Shown piece by piece: positions 1 to 5,478 of a stretch of 7,598 bases of DNA (within the stretch, counting starts at the first letter, position 1; the number at the start of each line of letters is the position of its first letter). Under the pieces are notes generated by a model. The model did no database searches. It was not told the DNA's origin and worked only from the letters and a program-made list of their open reading frames with translations. The translations under genes and the position numbers were made by a program. Source of the stretch: Candidatus Bathyarchaeota archaeon (GTDB taxonomy: Archaea; Thermoproteota; Bathyarchaeia; RBG-16-48-13; GCA-020355125). The stretch is from contig JAUWWH010000034.1 of NCBI GenBank assembly GCA_030617005.1, forward strand, positions 1 to 7,598, given 5' to 3'.

Positions 1-44
1 TCCGGTGGTCCGTATTTTTCATATACTATCGCTTTCATTTTCAT
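1..44 (-). CDS. N-terminus of a medium-chain (zinc-type) alcohol dehydrogenase / quinone reductase, cut by the window edge
   Basis: The minus strand begins an open frame reading MKMKAIVYEKYGPP before leaving the window. The core KAIVYEKYGPP is the typical first beta strand of the medium-chain dehydrogenase/reductase superfamily (GroES-like fold; NAD(P)H-dependent alcohol dehydrogenases and quinone reductases), whose members very often start MKA(I/V)xxxxxGPPEV. Two ATGs compete, at 44 and at 38. The second gives the usual MKAIVYEKYG start and is probably the real one. An in-frame TAA at 48-50 closes the frame upstream. There is no Shine-Dalgarno match, so the message may have a short leader or none; an AAAATATTAT element (72-81, minus) sits at a suitable distance for a TATA box. 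Fewer than 15 residues are visible, so the superfamily is likely but the substrate and the presence of zinc ligands cannot be judged. Confidence 0.6.
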   Translation of the reverse strand, partial: MKMKAIVYEKYGPP

Positions 45-132
45 ATTTTAGAATAATCACTTTTATGATTGATAATATTTTGCCTCAAATTTCATAGTTT
101 TTCTGGAATGATATTGGGTTTGGTATTAAAAA

Positions 133-257
133 TTAATCATCATTCTCAGGATAGTTTTGCTGATACTCTTGATCAGAGTCAAAAAGATAATATTTTTTTC
201 CAATTACATCATCTCTAATGTTTGTTATTGAAAACTTGTCTTTTTAGTAATGGTCAT
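133..257 (-). pseudogene. Small 41-residue reading frame interrupted by an apparent one-base slip in an A5 run
   Basis: Behind the methyltransferase stop, a 36-codon open frame (243 to 133, ending TAA) reads KDKFSITNIRDDVIGKKY and ends YPENDD. It has no start codon and is preceded by an in-frame TAA. In another frame an ATG at 257 opens MTITKK and runs into the A5 run at 241-245. One extra A there would join the two into a 41-residue protein. The acidic, Q/E/D/N-rich C-terminus is unlike a chance translation of AT-rich spacer, which usually gives mostly I, F, K, L and Y. The ATG lies 38 bases after the methyltransferase stop, so it could be co-transcribed; there is no clear ribosome site. I do not recognise the family. 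It may be a real gene with a homopolymer assembly error, a gene with a real frameshift, or a chance open frame. Confidence 0.35.
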
Positions 258-295
258 TATTTGCAAAGCAGGACTCAGAGACGAGAAAGGTTAAT

Positions 296-970
296 TCATA
301 ATCTTTTTTTGCCGATCAAACAGTAATATTGTTCCATTATTGTCAAGTTGTCTTTTGTGTAATAACCATTATTGATTCTAAGAGTGTTAATTTTAAAATT
401 TTTAAATTCTTTTTTTAACAACTTTTTATTGAATAGATAATGCACGACATCCTTTTGGTCAACTTCTTTTAAAATAAAAGTTCGAGAATCAAACATCTCT
501 AAATTACCCACTTTTTTTCGAAGTATCCTCCACTTCGGTACTGTAATGAAGATTAGACCCTGTGGTTTTAATATTCTTTCAAGTTCTTTGATCAATTTAC
601 GGATATCTTCTATTTTTGCATGATGTATTACTCGAAAACTTATCACAGCATCAAAGATATTATCGCTATAAGGAAGTTCTTTATAGATAGAAGCGAGTTC
701 CAGATTTCCTTCATATCCATCTTCTTTAAGCCAACTCTTTGCTACTTCTATCGCTTCTATAGAAAAATCAAGTCCGTAAACTTCAAACCCATTCTTAGCT
801 AAAGATACTATATATCCCCCAGAACCACAACCCAGATCAAGAACTTTCTTGACGGAATATGTCTGAAATAGCGTCAAGATCTCATTTAAATGCTCTAATG
901 AAGTTATGTAAGTTCTACCTTTTTGCTTATAAATGGCATTCCATCGTTTAACATTCCTCATAAATATCAT
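296..970 (-). CDS. Class I SAM-dependent methyltransferase (Methyltransf_11/25-like)
   Basis: A 224-residue soluble protein with the Rossmann methyltransferase core. Motif I is VLDLGCGSGG (residues 43-52), the SAM-binding glycine loop. The acidic ribose contact at the end of strand 2 is in VYGLDFS (Asp68). Motif IV is FDAVISFRVIHHA (106-118), and the strand before the substrate region is RILKPQGLIFITVP (132-145). This is the pattern of the UbiE/COQ5-like and BioC-like small methyltransferases, which modify small molecules, lipids or proteins; the substrate cannot be read from sequence. The C-terminal 75 residues are Lys/Asn-rich and replace the usual last strands with a less conserved lid. 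Start choice is open: ATG at 970 gives MIFMRNVKRW, and ATG at 961 gives MRNVKRW. Neither has a good ribosome site. The gene stands alone except for the broken small frame 38 bases downstream. Family certain, substrate unknown. Confidence 0.9.
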   Translation of the reverse strand: MIFMRNVKRWNAIYKQKGRTYITSLEHLNEILTLFQTYSVKKVLDLGCGSGGYIVSLAKNGFEVYGLDFSIEAIEVAKSWLKEDGYEGNLELASIYKELPYSDNIFDAVISFRVIHHAKIEDIRKLIKELERILKPQGLIFITVPKWRILRKKVGNLEMFDSRTFILKEVDQKDVVHYLFNKKLLKKEFKNFKINTLRINNGYYTKDNLTIMEQYYCLIGKKRL

Positions 971-1149
971 TCCATTTTTTATGAAAGTACATGTTGAAGT
1001 AATATGTCTTATGAAAAAGTGTTAACCACATTAGGAAGAAATGATAATACAATTTTCCATTTATCTTTCCATTAGACGGATTGAATCCTCAAATTTATTA
1101 ATCTTTTAGGCATTCGTTTTGGCATACTTAATAGTTTAGTCTATCAATA

Positions 1150-1177
1150 TTTTATTAATTACTGATTTTTAATAAAA
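1150..1177. repeat. Perfect 9-bp A/T inverted repeat in the spacer
   Basis: TTTTATTAA (1150-1158) pairs exactly with TTAATAAAA (1169-1177) around a 10-base loop, and the right arm continues into a run of A (to 1180). On the minus strand this reads as a T-run leading into the stem, not following it, so it is not a classic terminator for the minus strand; on the plus strand no gene ends here. It could be a regulator site or a chance feature of very AT-rich DNA. Confidence 0.3.
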
Positions 1178-1375
1178 AAAATGAACATTTGAGTCACAAT
1201 GTTTCCTTCTCAGTATTGCGTTTAGGTGTCACCATTTCGTAGTTTAGACAGTTACACAAATTTTAGATATGATTGGATCATATAATTTTACATAAAACTA
1301 TTTTTGTATAGTGAATATTGATGGAAAAACCTCATAATCAGCTTTTTGTATGAAAATGGTTTGTGTGCATGAACT

Positions 1376-1381
1376 GGTGAT
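1376..1381 (+). promoter_or_regulatory. Shine-Dalgarno site GGTGAT for the histidine kinase
   Basis: GGTGAT lies 8 bases before the ATG at 1390. It is complementary to the AUCACCUCC tail typical of archaeal and bacterial 16S rRNA. It is the best-spaced ribosome site in the spacer and fixes the kinase start at 1390, which also gives the N-terminus expected for a MASE3 protein. Confidence 0.6.
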
Positions 1382-1389
1382 AAGTACAG

Positions 1390-3264
1390 ATGGATAATCT
1401 TACAATTAGAAAATATTTTGAGGTTACAGGCGTTGTGTTTATCGCATTTGTGCTATACTTAACAAGCTTCTTCAATTATCTCCTTTTCCACAGCTTAGTT
1501 GAGCTATTTAGTATCGTCATAGGTTTCAGTATCTTTGTAATTACATGGATCTCACGGCGAATGATAGACAATAATTATCTTCGTTTCATAGGTATTGCTT
1601 CTCTATTCATCTCTATTATAGATTTAATCCATACTCTTGGTTATGCGGGAATGGGAGTTTTCTCTGGAAGTGGAGGAAATTTATCTACCAAGCTCTGGAT
1701 TTCCGCTCGATCTGTTCAAGCTATATCGCTTCTAATTGCTCCTTTACTAATTCGCAGGAAGATAAATAATGCTTCTTTATTCATCAGTTACACAGTAGTA
1801 ACTAGCTTTTTACTGGGATCAATATTCATTTGGAATGTGTTTCCCATATCTTATATCGATGGAGTAGGGTTGACCCTATTTAAAGTAAATAGTGAATATA
1901 TTATCTGCATTATACTTTTAGGTTCCCTAAGTCTATTAGTTCGAAAGCGTAAGGAATTCAGTTCGAATGTGTACCGATTATTGATCACATCTATAATATT
2001 GACAATTGGTTCCGAATTAGCATTCACTTTTTACATTAGCGTTTTTGGTTTATTCAACACGATCGGTCATTTTTTCAAGTTAATCGAATTTTATCTAATC
2101 TATAAAGCCATTATTCAAATAGCCATTACCAGACCCTACAATTTAATTTTCAGAAACTTGAAACAAAGTGAAGAGAAACTGAGAAGTATATTTACCTCTT
2201 CCTCAAATGCTATTACGGTTACTGACCTCAACGGAAACATCATTGAATGTAACCAAGAAACACTAGATCTTCACGGCTTCTCATCGAAGGAAGAGGTGTT
2301 AGGTATAAACGCTTTCACGTTTCTTGCGAAAAAAGATAAAGTAAGAGCCATGGAGAACATGAAAAGGACATTACAGAAGGGACAAGTAAAAGATGTTGAA
2401 TACGCTCTTATAACTAGAGATGGGCGCGAATTCCCAGCCGAAATCTCTGTAAGTGTTATCAAAGACCATTCAGGGAACCCCACATCCTTAGTAACCATAA
2501 CCAAAGACATCACAGAACGTAAACGGATGGAGAAGCAATTAATCCTTTCTGAAAGATTAACTGCCATTGGCAAGTTGTCTTCAACTATTGCACATGAATT
2601 AAGAAACCCTCTGGGAGTGATTAACAACTCCAGTTACTTCCTTAATATGAAGCTTAAAAATATTGCAGACGAGAAAGTACTAAAACATTTAAAAATTATT
2701 ACGAAAAAAGTTGACTCCGCAAACATTATCATCAGTGATCTTCTCGACTTCGCAAGTAAAAGAGAGCCAACTCTTAAGGAAACTAATATAAATTTCATTA
2801 TTAAAAACGCAATATCCAGCGTCATCATACCAGAAAAGATTGAGGTGATTACCAAACTCGAAGAAATACCTCTAATGCTTCTGGATGGGGAACAGATCCA
2901 AAGAGTCTTCCAAAACATGATCCTAAACGCTGTCCAAGCCATGCCTGAAGGGGGAAAACTGACGATAAAAACAGTGAAACATGAAAATTCAGTGAAAATA
3001 GTAATCAAGGACACAGGAATCGGCATCCCAGAAGAAAACATATCAAAACTGTTCAACCCTCTCTTTTCTACTAAGGTGAAAGGTGTAGGTCTAGGCTTAA
3101 CCATCTGCATGCAAATAGTGGAGGATCATGGTGGCAATATCACAGTTCAGTCAGAAGTGAGTAAAGGTAGCGTCTTCACAGTGAAGATACCTCTTAGAGA
3201 TAACGGAAACGAGATGTTAGTAAAGAACATGATTTCTTCAATCTTACCAAAGATGGGTATGTGA
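1390..3264 (+). CDS. Membrane-bound sensor histidine kinase: MASE3-PAS-HisKA-HATPase
   Basis: A complete 624-residue sensor kinase. Residues about 12-245 form a MASE3 domain, a membrane-embedded sensor with several hydrophobic segments. Its hallmarks include FHSLVELFSIVI (33-44), DLIHTLGYAGMGVF (78-91) and the following NLSTKLW...R stretch. A PAS domain (about 258-375) ends in the usual DITERKRMEKQL linker. The HisKA dimerisation helix carries the phospho-acceptor in STIAHELRNP (His402). The ATPase has the N box (Asn509, Asn513), G1 box DTGIGIP (541-547), F box F-NPLF (555-559) and G2 box GVGLGL (565-570). All catalytic residues are present, so it should autophosphorylate. The MASE3 ligand is not known to me. 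The last 20 residues beyond the ATPase are unassigned. No response regulator lies within the window, so this is an orphan kinase as often seen in archaea. It may signal to a distant regulator. Confidence 0.95.
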   Translation: MDNLTIRKYFEVTGVVFIAFVLYLTSFFNYLLFHSLVELFSIVIGFSIFVITWISRRMIDNNYLRFIGIASLFISIIDLIHTLGYAGMGVFSGSGGNLSTKLWISARSVQAISLLIAPLLIRRKINNASLFISYTVVTSFLLGSIFIWNVFPISYIDGVGLTLFKVNSEYIICIILLGSLSLLVRKRKEFSSNVYRLLITSIILTIGSELAFTFYISVFGLFNTIGHFFKLIEFYLIYKAIIQIAITRPYNLIFRNLKQSEEKLRSIFTSSSNAITVTDLNGNIIECNQETLDLHGFSSKEEVLGINAFTFLAKKDKVRAMENMKRTLQKGQVKDVEYALITRDGREFPAEISVSVIKDHSGNPTSLVTITKDITERKRMEKQLILSERLTAIGKLSSTIAHELRNPLGVINNSSYFLNMKLKNIADEKVLKHLKIITKKVDSANIIISDLLDFASKREPTLKETNINFIIKNAISSVIIPEKIEVITKLEEIPLMLLDGEQIQRVFQNMILNAVQAMPEGGKLTIKTVKHENSVKIVIKDTGIGIPEENISKLFNPLFSTKVKGVGLGLTICMQIVEDHGGNITVQSEVSKGSVFTVKIPLRDNGNEMLVKNMISSILPKMGM

Positions 3265-3298
3265 GGACTGGATAACCCATTAAAGTAATAAAGTAATG

Positions 3299-3310
3299 TT
3301 TTTTCCCTTT
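3299..3310 (+). terminator. Oligo-T terminator candidate after the histidine kinase
   Basis: Thirty-five bases after the kinase stop there is a T6 run (3299-3304) followed by CCCTTT. Archaeal RNA polymerase often stops at short T-runs on the non-template strand without a stable hairpin. Only a 5-bp stem (TAATG/CATTA) can be drawn around it, so the call rests on the T-run and its position. Confidence 0.35.
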
Positions 3311-3371
3311 ACATTATAGCTCGATTTTAACTCAGAAAAAAATCTCTTTCTTCAATCATTCTAGTATATGC

Positions 3372-3487
3372 AGTGGGTGTAATAGAAGAGAGATTGTGTA
3401 TTGGTATGTGTATATGAAGGAAGTAAGTTGAGAAAGTGTATGGTGTAGACATTGGAGAAAGTAAAGGTTTGGGTGTAAAATTAAAAT
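3372..3487. other. C-depleted, G/A/T-only block
   Basis: Across these 116 bases the plus strand has one C (3450), while G makes up about a third of the bases. GTGTA/TGTAT-like words recur (GTGTATTGG, GTGTATATG, GTGTATGGTGTAG), but there is no regular period. Base use on both sides returns to normal. A transcript of the minus strand would be a nearly G-free, unstructured C/U/A RNA; a transcript of the plus strand would be G-rich. I do not recognise it as a known element. Confidence 0.5.
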
Positions 3488-3498
3488 CCTAAATCTAG

Positions 3499-3645
3499 TC
3501 AGATCCTTCGTACTTTTTTCTTATAGTTGTACTGATAGTAACAATAAGCTGCTAGACTACAGAAGTAACTAGCTAAGACAATGTAACCATGGAGTAAATT
3601 TGGGTTATTCCTATTGTATATTTTGCGAAAAAAAGAATGAACATC
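3499..3645 (-). pseudogene. 48-codon open frame without a start, possibly frameshifted at a T7 run
   Basis: The minus-strand frame ends with TGA and encodes DVHSFFRKIYNRNNPNLLHG, then a hydrophobic stretch (YIVLASYFCSLAAYCYY) and a basic tail ending KKKVRRI. That is one potential membrane helix followed by positive charges. There is no ATG, GTG or TTG start in this frame. In the next frame an ATG starts MFILFF and meets this frame at a T7 run; one extra T would join them into a single protein of about 48 residues. This may be a small membrane protein with a homopolymer error, a gene remnant, or chance. I do not recognise the family. Confidence 0.2.
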
Positions 3646-3802
3646 TTAGGATATAAAATATACAGGGTTATCAGGGTAATATTTTGAACGATACTGATCT
3701 ACTTTGAATTGTTCTTTCTCACTAACAAAATATAATGATTAAAAAATTGGTGGATTAGCATAATTACGAATTTATTGTTCTCTGTTACTATAGGTTGTGA
3801 AT

Positions 3803-3955
3803 TTACCCTTTCCTAAAGCAAACTCGTTCTTTCCATTCAGCGACTGTGAAAAAGATAAGTTCAGAATTTGCCGTTAAATTTAAAAGTTGTCTAATTTCTT
3901 TTGGAATGGTAATCCTAAATTTTTTATCAACCTTAGCTGAAGCTAAAATAACCAT
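3803..3955 (-). CDS. AbrB/SpoVT/MazE-type swapped-hairpin DNA-binding protein, 50 residues
   Basis: This short gene reads MVILASAKVDKKFRITIPKE, continues IRQLLNLTANSELIFF and ends CFRKG. The core VDKKxRITIPKEIRxLLxL is the signature of the AbrB/SpoVT domain, a swapped-hairpin beta barrel that dimerises and binds DNA; it is found in transition-state regulators and in antitoxins of the MazE and VapB types. The length matches a bare domain. Two usual glycines are changed: KKG-R is KKF-R, and the Gly-Asp turn after the helix is Asn-Ser. An in-frame TAA directly precedes the ATG, fixing the start. No PIN, MazF or RelE-like toxin follows or precedes it, so a plain regulator is more likely than an antitoxin. 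It runs in the same direction as tldD-tldE but has its own promoter candidate, and a hairpin separates them. Confidence 0.8.
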   Translation of the reverse strand: MVILASAKVDKKFRITIPKEIRQLLNLTANSELIFFTVAEWKERVCFRKG

Positions 3956-3987
3956 TTAAATCAACTCAATAAGATGTACATATACGC

Positions 3988-3997
3988 TATAAATATA
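3988..3997 (-). promoter_or_regulatory. TATA-box candidate for the AbrB-like gene
   Basis: The minus strand reads TATATTTATA here, centred about 37 bases before the ATG at 3955. With the usual archaeal spacing of about 25 bases from TATA centre to start site, transcription would begin near 3968 and leave a leader of about a dozen bases, too short for a good ribosome site; none is seen. AT-rich surroundings make chance matches common. Confidence 0.4.
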
Positions 3998-4070
3998 CGT
4001 TTCCTTAGAGAAGATTAGAAGCGATCAACTATATAAAATTTGGAAAAAAGTCTGTTTTCTCATTATATTT

Positions 4071-4094
4071 ACTCAAAAATATTGTCAAATATTT
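4071..4094 (-). terminator. Hairpin plus T-run ending the tldD-tldE operon
   Basis: On the minus strand, AAATATT-TGAC-AATATTT forms a perfect 7-bp stem with a 4-base loop (4094 to 4077), and the 3' arm runs into TTTTT. It starts 16 bases after the tldE stop codon. A second T6 run (4049-4044) follows as a possible back-up. The all-A/T stem is weak, but position and T-run suit a terminator. Confidence 0.5.
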
Positions 4095-4110
4095 GTACAT
4101 AAAAGAGGAG

Positions 4111-5460
4111 TTATGGTGTGCAGGTAAGGTTGGGTACTAAAACACTTGGTGTCTTCCCAATAAATGAGAGTCGTAGATCTGAACCAACTTCGACCTCCTT
4201 TAAGGCATTATAAACATTTCCAGCTATCATGATGGGACGTAACGGGTGAACCACTGTTTTATTTTTTATATAAAATGCATTAGATGCGACTACACTAAAA
4301 TCACCTGAAATAAAGTTTGAGTGTCCAACCCCCATGAGTGAATATCTTACGAATATTCCCTCATCAATTGTAGATATGAGATCATCAAGAGATTTACTAC
4401 CGGGGAGGATCAAGTAATTTATGGGGGATATTCCTGGGATTTGAAGATATCCTTCACCACCTCTAGCAGCGTTTCCAGTACTTGATTTTCCTTCCTGAAG
4501 CGCAGTGTAGCTGTTATGTAAGTAGTTTTTTAGGACTCCTTTCTCTATTACAGGTTTTACTGTCGTTGGAACTCCCTCTGCATCATACTTTACTGTGTTC
4601 AATCCGTCACTCATCCATGAATCATCTATCACGGTGAGGTTTTTCCAAGCAATTTTCTCACCTAATTTATTACTTAAAGCACTTCTTTTCTCTTGGATAG
4701 CCCTCGCTGAGAGACCGTATGAGAGTAGAGAGAGAAAGATAGATGAAGTATAGTTATCAAATAATACTGGAAGCCTCTTTGTTACTTCCAATCTTTTAGC
4801 TCCCAAAGAATTAACAGCTCTTTTTGCCGCTATTTCACCTATACCTGAAAAGTCAAAAAGTCTTCTACTTGATATTGATTCATAACCTGTCCTTTCTTCA
4901 CTGCCCTCAACGGCTTTACAGTATATTCCACCACCAATACCTGTTCCAGAGTCACCAATATTTATCCCTCGACTATTAGCAACAGCAAATTGGTTGACAC
5001 TAACACCTATCCCACCATAGACAAAGGTTATCTGTTGACTTATATCGCCTGCTTCTTTTACGATAATAGAGGTTTTTTTCATCAAGTCACTACCAGTTAG
5101 AGTTAACATTTTATCATCAAAATAACCGCTCTTACTAAATCTCTTCACAGGGTCTGGGAGATGGAGAAAGTTTGAATCCGCTGGTCTAATCCGCGCGACT
5201 TTAATGGCTTCGTGAGCTGCTTTGAAAACTTTTTGTTCATCGATACTACTTACAGCAGCAAATCCAACCCGTTTTCCTAGAACTACTCGCACACCTAAAC
5301 CTGCAGTTTCGCCTTCACTCAGGTTGATCAAACCACCTTGAATGGAACTATTTATACTTCGCGTCCAAGAAATGTAGGCTTCTGCTTCTTCAGCACCGTA
5401 AACTTCTGCTTTTTTTACGACTCTTTCAGCAAGAGAGATTAAATTATCGAGATCGATCAT
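4111..5460 (-). CDS. tldE: TldE/PmbA, non-catalytic subunit of the TldD-TldE metalloprotease
   Basis: About 449 residues with the full PmbA/TldD architecture: an N-terminal alpha/beta domain (LGVRVVLGKRVGFAAVS near residue 55-71), a middle domain, and a C-terminal barrel ending SFIGKTPSVLVPNL. At the place where TldD has HExxxH, this protein reads LPVLFDNYTSSIFLSLLSYG (about 230-249), so both metal-binding His and the catalytic Glu are absent. The conserved GNAARGGEGY loop and VGHSNFISGDFSVVASNAFY stretch confirm PmbA. In Escherichia coli the TldD-TldE heterodimer digests unfolded peptides, including the microcin B17 leader and CcdA. The frame also has GTG codons at 5475 and 5466. The GGGGTGA ribosome site (5478-5472) overlaps the first, so the start is 5466 or, as chosen, the ATG at 5460. 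It follows tldD with almost no gap; the ribosome site overlaps the tldD stop codon, suggesting translational coupling. Confidence 0.93.
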   Translation of the reverse strand: MIDLDNLISLAERVVKKAEVYGAEEAEAYISWTRSINSSIQGGLINLSEGETAGLGVRVVLGKRVGFAAVSSIDEQKVFKAAHEAIKVARIRPADSNFLHLPDPVKRFSKSGYFDDKMLTLTGSDLMKKTSIIVKEAGDISQQITFVYGGIGVSVNQFAVANSRGINIGDSGTGIGGGIYCKAVEGSEERTGYESISSRRLFDFSGIGEIAAKRAVNSLGAKRLEVTKRLPVLFDNYTSSIFLSLLSYGLSARAIQEKRSALSNKLGEKIAWKNLTVIDDSWMSDGLNTVKYDAEGVPTTVKPVIEKGVLKNYLHNSYTALQEGKSSTGNAARGGEGYLQIPGISPINYLILPGSKSLDDLISTIDEGIFVRYSLMGVGHSNFISGDFSVVASNAFYIKNKTVVHPLRPIMIAGNVYNALKEVEVGSDLRLSFIGKTPSVLVPNLTCTP

Positions 5461-5471
5461 TATCACACTGT

Positions 5472-5478
5472 TCACCCC
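5472..5478 (-). promoter_or_regulatory. Shine-Dalgarno site GGGGTGA overlapping the tldD stop, serving tldE
   Basis: The minus strand reads TAGGGGTGA, where TAG is the tldD stop. GGGGTGA matches the 16S rRNA tail. Its spacing is 5 bases to the GTG at 5466 and 11 bases to the ATG at 5460. This placement excludes the GTG at 5475 as the start and links translation of the two subunits. Confidence 0.6.

Larger units (their letters stand above)
971..1389. other. 419-base intergenic spacer between the methyltransferase and the divergent histidine kinase
   Basis: No open frame longer than about 22 codons is convincing on either strand, and none has a plausible start and ribosome site. The spacer must hold the promoters of two divergent genes. 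On the kinase side, TATAATTTTA (1281-1290) and the T-rich TTTTTGTATA (1301-1310) are possible TATA elements. On the methyltransferase side nothing stands out. A perfect 9-bp A/T-only inverted repeat lies at 1150-1177 and is listed separately. I see no tRNA, riboswitch or insertion-sequence end. Confidence 0.5.
3265..3802. other. 538-base, mostly non-coding region between the kinase and the AbrB-like gene
   Basis: The two flanking genes converge here, so the region needs only terminators, yet it is long. In order it holds a T6 run just after the kinase stop, a C-depleted block (3372-3487), a 48-codon minus-strand frame without a start (3499-3645), and an imperfect tandem 9-mer (CAGGGTTAT CAGGGTAAT, 3663-3680). 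A 41-codon minus-strand frame (3452 to 3327) overlaps the C-depleted block, but the base bias alone can explain it. I cannot assign any known RNA or mobile element. A decayed gene or a small RNA locus are both possible. Confidence 0.45.

Noticed and set aside
160..180. Hairpin ACTCT-TGATC-AGAGT as a terminator of the methyltransferase
   Set aside because: The stem is only 5 bp and on the minus strand the T5 run precedes rather than follows it; it also lies inside the small open frame.
133..225. Possible C/D box small RNA on the minus strand (GATGATG, CTGA and ATGATGA words)
   Set aside because: The boxes are not in C-D'-C'-D order with proper spacing, the first C box has a mismatch, and there is no terminal stem.
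620..802. 60-codon plus-strand frame inside the methyltransferase gene
   Set aside because: It lies wholly opposite a clearly coding methyltransferase core and has no recognisable domain or ribosome site; it is a shadow frame.
982..1026. Short plus-strand frame MKVHVEVICLMKKC in the 971-1389 spacer
   Set aside because: Only 14 codons, no ribosome site, and no recognisable motif.
2271..3110. Two minus-strand frames of 118 and 158 codons inside the histidine kinase
   Set aside because: They are antisense to the PAS, HisKA and ATPase motifs, which are clearly the coding strand; products resemble no family.
3327..3452. 41-codon minus-strand frame from an ATG at 3452 (MSTPYTFSTY to FFLS)
   Set aside because: It coincides with the C-depleted block. 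Few C on the plus strand removes most minus-strand stop codons (CTA, TCA on plus), so the open frame is expected from composition. No ribosome site.
3663..3680. CAGGGTTATCAGGGTAAT resembles the I-SceI homing endonuclease site (15 of 18 bases)
   Set aside because: I-SceI belongs to a yeast mitochondrial intron, no intron or LAGLIDADG gene is present, and the likeness is explained by a tandem 9-mer. Treated as coincidence.
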